Shown: positions 8,599 through 17,855, counted from the stretch's first letter. The stretch: 64,000 nucleotides of DNA from Luteimonas aquatica (GCF_022662575.1 NZ_JALBFU010000003.1:248879-312878), one strand, 5' to 3'. A program made the numbers and translations. The notes: a model not told the origin generated them from the sequence alone.

Positions 8599-9570
8599 TC
8601 AGCGCATCGCGGCCTCGATCCGGCCCCACCCTGCCGCGTCGACCCGCGCCCCGACCGTCAGCGCCTCCAGGTTCTGCTGCAGTTGCTCCATGCGGCTGGC
8701 GCCCAGGATCACGCTGGACACGTGGGGGTTGCGCAGGCACCAGGCGATGGCCAGCGGCGCCGGCGCCACGCCCAGCTCCGCGGCCAGCGCCGTGAACGCG
8801 CGCGCCCGCTCCAGCCGCCGCGACGCCGCGTCGCCGAGGATCACGCCCTGCAGCTCGCGGTAGTGCGGATTGGCCAGCCGCGAGTCCGCCGGCACGCCCG
8901 CGTTGTACTTGCCGGTGAGCAGGCCGGAGGCGAGCGGCGACCAGACCGTGGTGCCGAGGCCGAAGGTCTCGTAGAACGGCGCGTACTCGACCTCCACCGG
9001 CTCGCGGTGCAGCAGGTTGTACTGCGGCTGCTCCATCGTCGGCGGCTGCAGGTGGTGTTCGCGCGCCACGGCATAGGCCTCGCGCAGCTGCGCCGCCGAC
9101 CAGCCGGAGGTACCCCAGTACAGCACCTTGCCCTGCCGGATCAGCGTATCCATCGCCGCCACGCTTTCGGCAATCGGCACCTCGGGATCGGGGCAGTGGC
9201 AATAGAACAGATCGAGGTAGTCCACGCGCAGGCGCTTGAGCGCGGCGTGGCAGGCATCGTGCAGATGCTTGCGCGAGAGGCCGCGCTGCAGCGGCCGCGG
9301 CGCTTCCACCGCGCCGTTGAAGGCCTTGCTCGAGACCGCGTAGCCGTCGCGCGGCAGGCGCAGGTCGGCGAGCACGTCGCCCATCAGCCGCTCGGCGGCG
9401 CCGAAGGCGTAGTTCTCGGCGTGGTCGAAGGAGTTGATGCCGTGGTCCCAGGCGGCGGCGACCAGGTTGCGCGCGTCGCCGCGGGCGACGCCGTCGCCGA
9501 ACGTCGCCCAGGTCCCGAACGACAGCGCCGAGAGCTGCAGACCCGACGAACCCAGACGACGGTATTCCAT
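8599..9570 (-). CDS. aldo/keto reductase, Kv-beta/YghZ-like
   Basis: NADPH-dependent aldo/keto reductase of 323 aa. The catalytic tetrad is visible as Asp and Tyr in NSFDHAENYAFG, Lys in VSSKAFNG and His in LFYCHCPDPE. The C-terminal cofactor region VSSVILGASRMEQLQQN has the SxxxGASxxxQLxxN pattern of the AKR6 group (Kv-channel beta subunits, E. coli YghZ), which reduce small aldehydes. The ATG at 9570 has GGAG 6 nt upstream. It stands alone, and its substrate is not deducible. Confidence 0.88.
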   Translation of the reverse strand: MEYRRLGSSGLQLSALSFGTWATFGDGVARGDARNLVAAAWDHGINSFDHAENYAFGAAERLMGDVLADLRLPRDGYAVSSKAFNGAVEAPRPLQRGLSRKHLHDACHAALKRLRVDYLDLFYCHCPDPEVPIAESVAAMDTLIRQGKVLYWGTSGWSAAQLREAYAVAREHHLQPPTMEQPQYNLLHREPVEVEYAPFYETFGLGTTVWSPLASGLLTGKYNAGVPADSRLANPHYRELQGVILGDAASRRLERARAFTALAAELGVAPAPLAIAWCLRNPHVSSVILGASRMEQLQQNLEALTVGARVDAAGWGRIEAAMR

Positions 9571-9736
9571 GTTGACTCCGTAAGCCGATAGGACGGTCGC
9601 GCTTCGCCGCCGCGCACGGGAGGGAGCGGACGGCGCGCCGATCCGGGCCGACCCTCTTCGAGCCCGGCGCATTCGCCCAGCGAATGCTAACCAATGAAGC
9701 ACAGGGTAAGTTTAGCGTTTTGCGATGCATGGCTTG

Positions 9737-9742
9737 TAGAAT
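9737..9742 (+). promoter_or_regulatory. -10 element of the manganese-exporter transcript
   Basis: TAGAAT about 10 nt before the first conserved riboswitch nucleotides. The -35 region is not convincing. The position fits transcription starting just ahead of the aptamer. Confidence 0.4.
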
Positions 9743-9749
9743 GCGCGTC

Positions 9750-9905
9750 CTCCTCTCGGGGAGTAGCCCACTCGCGCATCGCGCGGGGCCGCGCGTCAAC
9801 ATGCTTGGCTGCGATTCGACGGATCGCCTGGCCATGGCGCGCGAGATGCCACTGCCGCGCTTCGGGCGCGGCGGTGGCGATCGGGCAAGACCGAAGGCAG
9901 ACCGC
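9750..9905 (+). promoter_or_regulatory. yybP-ykoY manganese riboswitch
   Basis: The conserved aptamer blocks of this class are all present in order: CTCGGGGAGTAGCC (from 9754), CGTCAACATGCTTGGC (about 9795-9812) and CGGGCAAGACC followed by GAAGGCAGACC (about 9882-9903), with paired arms between. The class binds Mn2+ and controls Mn exporters. An inverted repeat (9915-9924 with 9955-9964) between aptamer and start codon probably forms the expression platform. The gene controlled is a GDT1-family exporter, the expected target. Confidence 0.93.
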
Positions 9906-9914
9906 GCGCGCTCC

Positions 9915-9964
9915 CGGACCGGGCCGTGCGCCGTCGGCCTTCGCCTGCGCGAGCGCCCGGTCCG
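9915..9964 (+). promoter_or_regulatory. expression-platform hairpin of the Mn riboswitch
   Basis: CGGACCGGGC pairs perfectly with GCCCGGTCCG, ending 14 nt before the ATG and followed by ATTTCGA. Located between aptamer and start codon, it can act as the structure that blocks translation or ends transcription in the Mn-free state. The details are inferred. Confidence 0.5.
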
Positions 9965-9977
9965 ATTTCGAGCTCCG

Positions 9978-10535
9978 ATGGATGCGCTGACCGTCTCCAC
10001 CTTCTCCGTCGCCCTCGCCGAGATCGGCGACAAGACGCAGCTGCTCGCGCTGCTGCTCGCCGCGCGCTACCGTCGGCCGTGGCCGATCGTGGCCGGCATC
10101 CTGGTCTCGACAATGCTCAACCACGCGCTCGCCGGGTCGCTGGGCGCGATGCTGACGCAATGGTTCTCGCCCGGCGCGATGCGCTGGTTCGTCGCCGGCA
10201 GCTTCATCGCCGTGGCGCTGTGGACGCTGAAGCCCGACAAACTCGACGAGGGCGCGTCCGCGCTGCCCCCGCACGGCGCCTTCGTCGCCACCACGATCGC
10301 CTTCTTCCTGGCCGAGATCGGCGACAAGACCCAGGTGGCGACCGTGCTGCTGGCCGCGAAATACTCGCCGCTGTGGCAGGTGGTGGTCGGCACCACGCTC
10401 GGCATGCTGCTGGCCAACGTGCCGGTGGTGGTGCTGGGCAGCCGTTTCGCCGACCGCCTGCCGCTGAAGGCGGCGCGCATCGTCGCCGCGCTGCTGTTCC
10501 TGGCACTGGGGGTATGGGTGCTCGTGAACGGATAG
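9978..10535 (+). CDS. GDT1/TMEM165 (UPF0016) family manganese exporter
   Basis: Inner-membrane cation exporter of 185 aa with six hydrophobic segments in two repeats. Each repeat carries the family motif E-x-G-D-K-T (AEIGDKTQLLALLL near residue 14 and AEIGDKTQVATVLL near residue 113). Bacterial members such as Vibrio MneA export Mn2+, and the Mn-sensing riboswitch directly upstream supports that substrate. The ATG is the only sensible start after the riboswitch platform. Confidence 0.93.
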   Translation: MDALTVSTFSVALAEIGDKTQLLALLLAARYRRPWPIVAGILVSTMLNHALAGSLGAMLTQWFSPGAMRWFVAGSFIAVALWTLKPDKLDEGASALPPHGAFVATTIAFFLAEIGDKTQVATVLLAAKYSPLWQVVVGTTLGMLLANVPVVVLGSRFADRLPLKAARIVAALLFLALGVWVLVNG

Positions 10536-10645
10536 CGGACGCCCGGGCGGCGTCCGCCGCACGGAAGCGATCGGCGCGCCGCCCGCCTCGCCGCGCCTCC
10601 CGCCCCGATTCCGGCGCCGCTGCGCGGGGCGGCCGGGCGGATTTG

Positions 10646-10674
10646 TTGCCCCGGCTGGCGCCGTGCTCTAGGCT
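10646..10674 (+). promoter_or_regulatory. possible promoter for nucleoside transporter
   Basis: TTGCCC (10646-10651) and TAGGCT (10669-10674) with 17-nt spacing, ending 31 nt before the transporter ATG. Both hexamers are imperfect. Confidence 0.35.
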
Positions 10675-10704
10675 GCGCCGACTCTAGAGAAGGCGGGGAG
10701 CGGG

Positions 10705-12060
10705 ATGGAGGCTTTGGGGCGGATCGGATTCGGATTGTTCGGGCTGGCGGTGCTGATCGGCATCGTCTGGCTGTTCTCGAACGACAAGCGCGCGGTGAAC
10801 TGGAAGCTGGTGCTCACCGGCATCGCCCTGCAGATCGGCTTCGCCGCGCTGGTGCTGCTGGTCCCCGGCGGGCGCGACGTGTTCGATTCGCTCGGCCAGG
10901 GCTTCGTGAAGGTGCTGAGCTTCGTCAACGAGGGCTCCAACTTCATCTTCGGCCCGCTGATGGACGTGCCGGTGCTCGGCAAGACGCTGGCGGACACCGC
11001 CGGCGACACCTCGCCCGGGGCGGTGGGCAAGTACGGCTTCATCTTCGCCTTCCAGGTGCTGCCGACGATCATCTTCTTCTCGGCGCTGATGGGCGTGCTC
11101 TACCACCTCGGCGCGATGCAACTGGTGGTGCGGGCGATGGCCTGGGCGATCACCAAGGTGATGAAGGTCTCCGGCGCGGAAACCACCAGCGTCTGCGCCA
11201 GCGTGTTCATCGGCCAGACCGAGGCACCGCTGACCGTGCGCCCCTACATCCCGAAGATGACCGAATCGGAGCTGATCACGATGATGATCGGCGGCATGGC
11301 CCACATCGCCGGCGGCGTGCTCGCCGCCTACGTTGGCATGCTCGGCGGCGGCGATCCGGCGGCACAGGCCTTCTATGCCAAGCATCTGCTGGCCGCCTCG
11401 ATCATGGCGGCGCCGGCGACCCTGGTCGTGGCGAAGGTCCTGATTCCGGAAACCGGCGAGCCGCTCACCCGCGGCACCGTGAAGATGGAAGTGGAGAAGA
11501 CCACCAGCAACGTGATCGACGCCGCCGCCGCCGGCGCCGGCGACGGCCTGCGCCTGGCGCTGAACATCGGCGCGATGCTGCTCGCCTTCATCGCGCTGAT
11601 CGCGCTGATCAACTGGCCGCTGACCTGGCTGGGCGAGATCACCGGCCTGGCCGGCGCGCTCGGCAAGCCCACCAACCTGGCCACCCTGCTCGGCTACGCC
11701 CTGGCGCCGATCGCGTGGGTGATCGGCACGCCCTGGGCCGACGCGACCACGGTCGGCTCGCTGATCGGCCAGAAGGTGGTGATCAACGAGTTCGTCGCCT
11801 ACACGGAGCTGGCCAAGATCGTCAACGGCCAGGTCCCCGGCATCGCGCTGAGCAAGGAAGGCGGCCTGATCGCCACCTACGCGCTGTGCGGCTTCGCCAA
11901 CTTCAGCTCGATCGCCATCCAGATCGGCGGCATCGGCGGCCTGGCGCCCGAGCGCCGCCACGACCTCGCCCGCTTCGGCCTGCGCGCGGTGCTCGGCGGC
12001 TCGGTGGCCACCTTCATGACCGCCACCATCGCCGGCGTGCTCACCTACCTGGGTTCCTGA
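10705..12060 (+). CDS. concentrative nucleoside transporter (NupC/CNT family)
   Basis: Inner-membrane nucleoside:cation symporter of 451 aa. The CNT signatures are clear: EGSNFIFGPL (residues 76-85), KYGFIFAFQVLPTIIFFSAL and GQTEAPLTVRPYIPKMT (from 170). GAMLLAFIALIALINWPLTW and FCGFANFSS-like sequence (ALCGFANFSSIAIQIGGIGG) follow in the C-terminal half. GGGGAG precedes the ATG. The next gene, a PfkB-family kinase, starts 2 nt after the stop, which suggests uptake coupled to phosphorylation of a nucleoside. Confidence 0.93.
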   Translation: MEALGRIGFGLFGLAVLIGIVWLFSNDKRAVNWKLVLTGIALQIGFAALVLLVPGGRDVFDSLGQGFVKVLSFVNEGSNFIFGPLMDVPVLGKTLADTAGDTSPGAVGKYGFIFAFQVLPTIIFFSALMGVLYHLGAMQLVVRAMAWAITKVMKVSGAETTSVCASVFIGQTEAPLTVRPYIPKMTESELITMMIGGMAHIAGGVLAAYVGMLGGGDPAAQAFYAKHLLAASIMAAPATLVVAKVLIPETGEPLTRGTVKMEVEKTTSNVIDAAAAGAGDGLRLALNIGAMLLAFIALIALINWPLTWLGEITGLAGALGKPTNLATLLGYALAPIAWVIGTPWADATTVGSLIGQKVVINEFVAYTELAKIVNGQVPGIALSKEGGLIATYALCGFANFSSIAIQIGGIGGLAPERRHDLARFGLRAVLGGSVATFMTATIAGVLTYLGS

Positions 12061-12062
12061 TC

Positions 12063-13025
12063 GTGTCGCGCGTCGTCGTCGTGGGATCGTTCAACGTCGA
12101 CCATGTCTGGGCCTGCGCGTCGCTGCCGCGCGCCGGCGAGACCCTGGGCGGCCGCTACGCCACCGGCCCCGGCGGCAAGGGCTTCAACCAGGCCACCGCC
12201 AGCGCCCGCGCGGGTGCGGCGACCAGCTTCGTCTGCGCGCTCGGCGCCGACGCGGGCGGCCAGCTGGCCCGCACGCTCGCCGCCGGCGACGACATCGACC
12301 TGCGCGCGCTGGAGAGCGGCGAGCCCACCGGCACCGCCGGCATCTACGTCGACGCCGACGGGCGCAACTGCATCGTCATCGGCCCCGGCGCAAACGCGCA
12401 GCTGACCGCCGACCACGTCGCCGCGCAAGGCGACGCGCTGGCGGGCGCCGCCGTGCTGCTGACCCAGCTCGAATCCCCGCACGAGGCGATCCTCGCCGCG
12501 CTGCAGGCCGCGCGCGCGCAGAGCGTGCTCACCCTGTTCAATCCGGCGCCGGCCAATGCCGCGATCTCGCGCGAGCTGCTGGCGCTGAGCGACGTGCTGA
12601 CGCCCAACGAGAGCGAGTTCGCCGGCCTGATCGCGCGCCACGTCGGCGAGCGCATCGACGGGGACGGCATCGCCGCCCTCGACCAGGCGCGCCTGCATGC
12701 GCTGTGCCGCGAACTGCTCGGCGACGGCACGGTGGTGGTGACGCTCGGCGCCAGTGGCTGCTTCGTCTCGCACGCCGAGGGCAACCTGCGCGGCGACGAG
12801 CGCGCCTTCTACCGGCTGCCGGCCGAACAGGTGCGGGCCGTGGACACCACCGGCGCCGGCGATGCCTTCAACGGCGCCCTCGCCGCCGCGCTGGCGCGCG
12901 CGCCGGCGGCGCCGTTCGCCCAGCACCTGCGCTACGCCTCGCGCTATGCAGCGCTGTCGACCGAACACGAAGGCGCCGCCGCGGCGATGCCCATCGACGC
13001 CGACGTGCGACAGCGCTTCGGCTGA
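12063..13025 (+). CDS. PfkB-family carbohydrate/nucleoside kinase
   Basis: Ribokinase-fold kinase of 320 aa starting at a GTG 2 nt after the nucleoside transporter. The N-terminal PfkB signature GPGGKGFNQA (residues 35-44) and the C-terminal signature VDTTGAGDAFNGALAAAL (from about 262) are intact. The Asp of GAGD is the catalytic base. By sequence alone it could be ribokinase, but the tight coupling to a CNT transporter makes a nucleoside or ribose substrate likely. No rbs transporter or Nudix gene is nearby. Confidence 0.88.
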   Translation: MSRVVVVGSFNVDHVWACASLPRAGETLGGRYATGPGGKGFNQATASARAGAATSFVCALGADAGGQLARTLAAGDDIDLRALESGEPTGTAGIYVDADGRNCIVIGPGANAQLTADHVAAQGDALAGAAVLLTQLESPHEAILAALQAARAQSVLTLFNPAPANAAISRELLALSDVLTPNESEFAGLIARHVGERIDGDGIAALDQARLHALCRELLGDGTVVVTLGASGCFVSHAEGNLRGDERAFYRLPAEQVRAVDTTGAGDAFNGALAAALARAPAAPFAQHLRYASRYAALSTEHEGAAAAMPIDADVRQRFG

Positions 13026-13181
13026 GCCGCTGCCGCCTGACGCCCGCCGGGCCGGGCTCCCGTCTTCGCATCGCGTAGCCGCGCGCCGGCGTAGGGTGGT
13101 GCGCGTCCGGGCAGCGCCGACGTCCGCCCGGACGACCGCTTCCCCTCCCCGCCTTCGGGTACGCCCCTCGGGAGAAACGCC

Positions 13182-13379
13182 GTGCATCCGCATTCCCCCT
13201 TCCATGCACCGCTGCGCAGGCACGCGGCCGCGCTGGGCCTGTCGATCCTGGTCGGCCTGATCGCCTTCTTCGCCAGCGGCCAGGCGCACGGCCTGCGTCC
13301 GGCGCCGTACGGCCTGGCCGTCGCCGCCGACACCTCGACCGGGGCGCCCTGCGCCGGGCCTCGCCTGCCTATTCTTTAA
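13182..13379 (+). CDS. possible small membrane protein
   Basis: A 65-aa frame starting at GTG with an excellent ribosome site (GGGAG, 7-nt spacer) and one strongly hydrophobic stretch (AALGLSILVGLIAFFASGQA, residues 20-39). The C-terminal part is Ala/Pro-rich. There is no family match I can name and no neighbour with a shared function. It is plausible as a single-span or secreted small protein but could be fortuitous. Confidence 0.35.
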   Translation: MHPHSPFHAPLRRHAAALGLSILVGLIAFFASGQAHGLRPAPYGLAVAADTSTGAPCAGPRLPIL

Positions 13380-13441
13380 CGGTTCCCGCGCTATTCTGCC
13401 GCCCGCGTATTCCCACCCTTTCACCGCTAGGAGCAGGATCG

Positions 13442-13777
13442 ATGGCAGGCAAGTTCGTGGTCAGCAAGCGCGGCAACGGCGAGTTCCAGTTCGTGCTCAA
13501 GGCCGGCAACGGCCAGGTGATCCTCACCAGCGAGGGCTACTCCGCCAAGGCCTCGTGCAGCAACGGCGTGGAATCGGTACGCAAGAACAGCCAGGACGAC
13601 AAGCGTTTCGAGCGCAAGACCGCCGGCAACGGCAAGCTGTTCTTCAATCTCACCGCCAGCAACGGCCAGGTGATCGGCAGCAGCCAAATGTACGCCGACG
13701 AGGGCGGCCGCGACGGCGGCATCGCCTCGGTGAAGGACAACGCGCCCGGCGCCACCGTCGACGACCAGAGCGCCTGA
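13442..13777 (+). CDS. YegP family protein (tandem DUF1508)
   Basis: A 111-aa protein built of two DUF1508 repeats: GEFQFVLKAGNGQVILTSEG with SNGVESVRKNS, then GKLFFNLTASNGQVIGSSQM with DGGIASVKDNAP. The fold is a small beta-alpha unit seen in E. coli YegP; its function is unknown. AGGAGCAGG precedes the ATG. It is monocistronic, ending before a bidirectional hairpin. Confidence 0.93.
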   Translation: MAGKFVVSKRGNGEFQFVLKAGNGQVILTSEGYSAKASCSNGVESVRKNSQDDKRFERKTAGNGKLFFNLTASNGQVIGSSQMYADEGGRDGGIASVKDNAPGATVDDQSA

Positions 13778-13815
13778 GTCCGGGCGCCTCGCGCATCATC
13801 CACGATCGCGGCGAA

Positions 13816-13839
13816 CAAGGCCCGGGCAACCGGGCCTTG
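13816..13839. terminator. hairpin between convergent genes
   Basis: CAAGGCCCGG / CCGGGCCTTG stem between the convergent yegP-like and NTF2-like genes. It has no real T-run on either side, so any termination would be weak. Confidence 0.45.
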
Positions 13840-13851
13840 TCGCGCGGCGCG

Positions 13852-14301
13852 TCAATCCGGCAAGGGAATCGAGGCCTGGGCGAAGCTGTAGCGCCAGCCG
13901 CCCGCCGTGCACAGGTACAGGTCGCTGAACCACAGCCGGTCGTCGAACGGCTTGCCCGCCTCGGTGCCCTTGGCATGCAGCAGCGCGGTCACCACCGCCG
14001 TTTCGCCGATGAAGCGCACCACATGCGAGGCGTCGTCCTGGCGCTGGTAGACGACCTCGTCCCCGCGCGCTTCCGCCAGCAGGTCGGCCTTGCCGTACAC
14101 CCTGCCCTTGCCGGTGACCAGGATGAAATCCTCCGGCAGCAAGCGCTCGATGGCGCCGGCGTCGCGGCGCTCCACCGCCGCCTGGTATTCGCGGTCGAGC
14201 GCGACGATCGCCGCGGCGTCCTTCGGGCACGCGGCCGACGCCGGCCAGGGGATCGATCCGATCGCGCACAGCGCGGCGATGGTTCTCGCGAGCTGATACA
14301 T
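13852..14301 (-). CDS. exported NTF2-like (DUF4440/SnoaL-type) protein
   Basis: A 149-aa protein with a Sec signal peptide (MYQLARTIAALCAIGSIPWPASA) followed by an NTF2-like cone domain. The domain shows AIVALDREYQAAVERRDAGA, LLPEDFILVTGKGRVYGKAD and WRYSFAQASIP. Such proteins bind small ligands or act as simple enzymes; nothing here tells which. It converges on the YegP-like gene and is transcribed alone. Confidence 0.78.
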   Translation of the reverse strand: MYQLARTIAALCAIGSIPWPASAACPKDAAAIVALDREYQAAVERRDAGAIERLLPEDFILVTGKGRVYGKADLLAEARGDEVVYQRQDDASHVVRFIGETAVVTALLHAKGTEAGKPFDDRLWFSDLYLCTAGGWRYSFAQASIPLPD

Positions 14302-14469
14302 CCGTAGTCTCCGTTGCTCTGTTCACCGTCAGCATCGCCGCACGCGATCCCGCGCGCTGGCCGTTTTCGGACGGCATTTCCGGGCGCGGCTCCTGCGCGC
14401 CGGGAACGGCCTAGAATGGGTCGCCGCCCGCCCCGGGCGGCATACCCCGCCCCTTCCGGTGAATTCCTC

Positions 14470-15699
14470 ATGGACAGACGCTCGTTCTTTGCCGCAGCGC
14501 CCGCGGTCGTGGCCGCCGGCGCCCTTCCCGCCAGCAGCCTGGCCGCCACGGCCGCCTTGAACGGCAAGCTGATCAATATCGTCGACGACGCGGGCGCGGA
14601 TCCCACAGGCGCGACCGACAGCACCGCTAAGATTCAGGCGGCCATCGATTCGGTGGGCGGCGCCGGCGTGGTCATCGCGCCGCCCGGCACCTATACGTGC
14701 AGCTCGACGCTGACGATCAGCAACTCGAACGTCGCCATCGTCGGGCATTCGCGCGGCTCGGTCTTCTTCAAGTTTCCGGAAGGCGTTTCGGGCTTCATGG
14801 TGGCACCCGGCACCAACAACGTGGAAATCCGCCACCTGCAGATCGTCAGCGTCGGCGCGAAGAAGACGGCGAACACGGCCGGCGTGTATGCCGTGGCGCC
14901 CGCGCTCAATGGCGGCATCGGCTACCTGAACCTGACCGACCTGGACATCAACGGCTTCGACAAGGGCGTGGACATCCGCTACGCGCAGCTGAGCAGCGTC
15001 GACGGCTGCCACCTGTGGGCCAACAACATCGGCTACTACAGCAAGCGCTGCGTCAACATGCGGCTGTCCTCGACCATTTCCGAGCGCAACAACCTCTGGG
15101 CGGCGTTCGTGGACGGCGACGCCAACTACGTGAACTTCAGCGCGGGCACCCTGATCAAGGACTGCACCCTGGTCAGCTGCGGCGGCTCCCTCACCGTCGA
15201 GACGGGGACGCTGCAGGTGGCGCACAACGAATACACCTCCGTGATCGGATGCATGATCGACGTTCCCAGGCCAAACACCCAATGGCATGTGCTTTTCACC
15301 GACTGCTCGCGCGGCTGCATCACGGGGAACTGGGTGGGTGCGGCGAAGTCGCCGCGAGGCGGGATCTCGCTGGTCAACAGCCACGAGTTTTCGATCTCGG
15401 GGAACAACGTGCTGACCTCGGAAAATTCCGGCTACGGGATCGGCATCGAGAACGGCCGCTACAATTCCATCGTTTCCAACATCATGAAGCAGAACGACGG
15501 CATCGACATCATCGTTTTCGGGACATCCAGCCGCGGCAACACCATCGGCAACAATGTCTGCCTCTCCACCGTCAACGCCAATTCCATTGGCGAGACCGCC
15601 GCCTTCAAGACCATCGCCACAGGGAACTCGGTCGTGAAAGGCGTCCTCCTGAACACGACCGGCGGCAGCATCGCGGCGAACAACCTCGTCGTCACCTGA
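14470..15699 (+). CDS. Tat-exported right-handed beta-helix protein (pectate-lyase-like)
   Basis: A 409-aa protein with a twin-arginine signal (MDRRSFFAAAPAVVAAGALP). It continues with the GH28-related opening GADPTGATDSTAKIQAAID, typical of pectate-lyase-superfamily proteins and phage tailspikes. The rest is a run of short Asn/Gly-rich coils (for example GNTIGNNVCLS) that would form the parallel beta-helix. No catalytic residues can be assigned, so a polysaccharide lyase, hydrolase or epimerase role remains open. Its GC content falls toward the 3' end relative to the neighbours, a possible sign of transfer. Confidence 0.72.
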   Translation: MDRRSFFAAAPAVVAAGALPASSLAATAALNGKLINIVDDAGADPTGATDSTAKIQAAIDSVGGAGVVIAPPGTYTCSSTLTISNSNVAIVGHSRGSVFFKFPEGVSGFMVAPGTNNVEIRHLQIVSVGAKKTANTAGVYAVAPALNGGIGYLNLTDLDINGFDKGVDIRYAQLSSVDGCHLWANNIGYYSKRCVNMRLSSTISERNNLWAAFVDGDANYVNFSAGTLIKDCTLVSCGGSLTVETGTLQVAHNEYTSVIGCMIDVPRPNTQWHVLFTDCSRGCITGNWVGAAKSPRGGISLVNSHEFSISGNNVLTSENSGYGIGIENGRYNSIVSNIMKQNDGIDIIVFGTSSRGNTIGNNVCLSTVNANSIGETAAFKTIATGNSVVKGVLLNTTGGSIAANNLVVT

Positions 15700-15724
15700 C
15701 CCCCATCGCCGCCCACGTCATCCC

Positions 15725-16723
15725 ATGCGAATCGGCCCGCACACCATCGCCCCCAGGGTGATCCTCGCCCCCATGGCGGGCGTCACCGACAAGCCGTTCC
15801 GGCTGCTGTGCAAGCGGCTGGGCGCGGGCCTGGCCGTGTCCGAGATGACCACCAGCGACCCGCGCTTCTGGGGCACGGAGAAATCGCTGCGGCGCATGGA
15901 CCACGTCGACGAGCCCGATCCGGTCAGCGTGCAGATCGCCGGCACCGAGCCTCGGATCATGGCCGAGGCGGCGCGCCACAACGTCGATCACGGCGCGCAG
16001 ATCATCGACATCAACATGGGATGCCCGGCGAAGAAGGTCTGCAACGCCTGGGCCGGCTCGGCGCTGATGCGCGACGAGGCGCTGGTGGCGCGCATCGTGC
16101 AGGCGGTGGTGCAGGCGGTGGACGTGCCGGTGACGCTGAAGATCCGCACCGGCTGGGATGCCGCGCACCGCAACGCACCGGCCATCGCCCGCATCGCCGA
16201 GGACGCCGGCATCCAGGCGCTGGCGGTGCACGGCCGCACCCGCGACCAGCAGTACGCCGGCCAGGCCGAGTACGACACCATCGCCGCGATCAAGACGGCG
16301 CTGCGCATTCCGGTGATCGCCAACGGCGACATCGACTCGCCCGAGCGCGCCGCCTTCGTGCTGCGCCATACCGGGGCCGACGCGGTGATGGTCGGCCGCG
16401 CCGCGCAGGGCCGGCCCTGGATCCTGCGCGAGATCGCGCATTACCTGGACACGGGCGAACTGCTGCCGGCGCCCTCGCTGGGGGAAGTGCGCGACACCCT
16501 GCTCGGCCACCTGCGCGCGCTGCACGCCTTCTACGGCGAGATCGCCGGCGTGCGCATCGCGCGCAAGCACCTGGGCTGGTACGCCAAGGACCGCCCGGAG
16601 AACGCGGCCTTCCGCGGCATCGTCAATCGCGCCGAGACCGCGCAGGCACAACTCGCGCTGACCCGCGAGTACTTCGATGCGCTGGCCGCGGGCGACTCGC
16701 CGTCCTTCCGCGCCGCCGCCTGA
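15725..16723 (+). CDS. dusB: tRNA-dihydrouridine synthase B
   Basis: FMN-dependent reductase that makes dihydrouridine in the tRNA D-loop. The 332-aa sequence has the DusB N-terminus (IGPHTIAPRVILAPMAGVTD), the active-site stretch DINMGCPAKKVCNAWAGSAL with the catalytic Cys near residue 100, and the phosphate-binding VMVGRAAQGRPWI. In many gammaproteobacteria dusB is followed by fis. Here the next gene is a convergent hydrolase, so that link is absent. Confidence 0.95.
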   Translation: MRIGPHTIAPRVILAPMAGVTDKPFRLLCKRLGAGLAVSEMTTSDPRFWGTEKSLRRMDHVDEPDPVSVQIAGTEPRIMAEAARHNVDHGAQIIDINMGCPAKKVCNAWAGSALMRDEALVARIVQAVVQAVDVPVTLKIRTGWDAAHRNAPAIARIAEDAGIQALAVHGRTRDQQYAGQAEYDTIAAIKTALRIPVIANGDIDSPERAAFVLRHTGADAVMVGRAAQGRPWILREIAHYLDTGELLPAPSLGEVRDTLLGHLRALHAFYGEIAGVRIARKHLGWYAKDRPENAAFRGIVNRAETAQAQLALTREYFDALAAGDSPSFRAAA

Positions 16724-16724
16724 A

Positions 16725-17759
16725 TCATTCCTGCGCGGAAGGCGCCGCTTCGTTGCGGACCGGTTCCGTCCAGATCCGCCGCCACATCGCCGACAGCTGC
16801 CGGCGCGCCTGCCAAGGCCATTGCAATTGCTCCGGCGCGATCTCCCGCCAGCCCGCGCCGTCGCGCTCGGCCACGGCGAAGCGGAACGAATAGTCCGGCT
16901 CGCTGCCCATGCGCAGATCGCTGAGCACCAGGCGGCCGTCGCGGACCTCGGCCTTCTGGTAGCCGTGGTTGAACCAGCCCAGGCGCCGCACCGCCGCGAA
17001 ATCGCGCACCTGCTCCAGCGCGCGCATGTCCGAGCCGTAGGCGCGGAAACGCATCCGGCCGCGGTCGGCGACCAGCGAGCGCTCGCCTTCCACGAAGCCG
17101 TCCGGCGTCATCGCCACCACGCGCCAGAGCAGCGTGTTGAACGGCATCGGCACGGAAAAGCGCGGCGCATCGCCGAGCCCCATCCGGGCGAGCGAGCGCC
17201 CCGCCTCGCGTTCGGCCATGCCCTTGGCCGCCAGCGACCAGCCGACGTAGGCCACGCCCAGCGCGATCCCGGCGAGCAGCGCGCGCTGCGCCAGCCAACG
17301 CTCGCGCGCGAACCAGGCCACGCCGCAGGCCGCCAGCCATGGCAGGGTGAACAGCGGGTCGATGATGAACAGGCTCGACCACATCAGCGGCCGCATCGGC
17401 AGCGGCCAGAACAGCTGGGTGCCGTAGACGGTGAACGCATCGATCAGCGGGTGCGCCATCAGGCACAGCAGGATCGCCCAGAACCAGCGCGCCGGCGCCT
17501 GCGCCACGCGGCCGCCGCGGCGGCGGAAGAACGCCCAGATCGCCCAGGCCACGACGGGCAGCACGAACCAGGAATGGGTCAAGCCGCGATGGCAGGTCAT
17601 CTGCGCGACCGGATCGGCGAACAGCCGCAGCGGGATCACGTCCAGGTCCGGCAGCGTGTTGAGCGCGGCGCCGGCCAGCAGCGCCGCCCGCCGGTGCCCG
17701 CGCGGCGCGATCGCGGCGGCGATGGCGCCGCCGTAGAACAGGTGGGTGACCGAATCCAT
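16725..17759 (-). CDS. membrane-bound metal-dependent hydrolase (YdjM/DUF457-like)
   Basis: Integral membrane protein of 344 aa. The N-terminal half has about five hydrophobic segments and the family's metal-binding pattern: His in MDSVTHLFYGG, Asp in LPDLDVIP, His in CHRGLTHSW and His/Asp in LMAHPLIDAFTVYGT. This is the DUF457/YbcI-YdjM group of putative hydrolases. The C-terminal soluble domain (about 200-344) is less conserved. It overlaps nothing but ends 1 nt past the convergent dusB stop. Confidence 0.85.
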   Translation of the reverse strand: MDSVTHLFYGGAIAAAIAPRGHRRAALLAGAALNTLPDLDVIPLRLFADPVAQMTCHRGLTHSWFVLPVVAWAIWAFFRRRGGRVAQAPARWFWAILLCLMAHPLIDAFTVYGTQLFWPLPMRPLMWSSLFIIDPLFTLPWLAACGVAWFARERWLAQRALLAGIALGVAYVGWSLAAKGMAEREAGRSLARMGLGDAPRFSVPMPFNTLLWRVVAMTPDGFVEGERSLVADRGRMRFRAYGSDMRALEQVRDFAAVRRLGWFNHGYQKAEVRDGRLVLSDLRMGSEPDYSFRFAVAERDGAGWREIAPEQLQWPWQARRQLSAMWRRIWTEPVRNEAAPSAQE

Positions 17760-17855
17760 GCCGTGCCCGTGCGGTCGCCGGGCGCGACCGTTGCGCTATT
17801 GAAAGCGAAAGGCGGGCCCCGAGCCAATGGGGTCGGCCCATCGCCGCCCGGAACG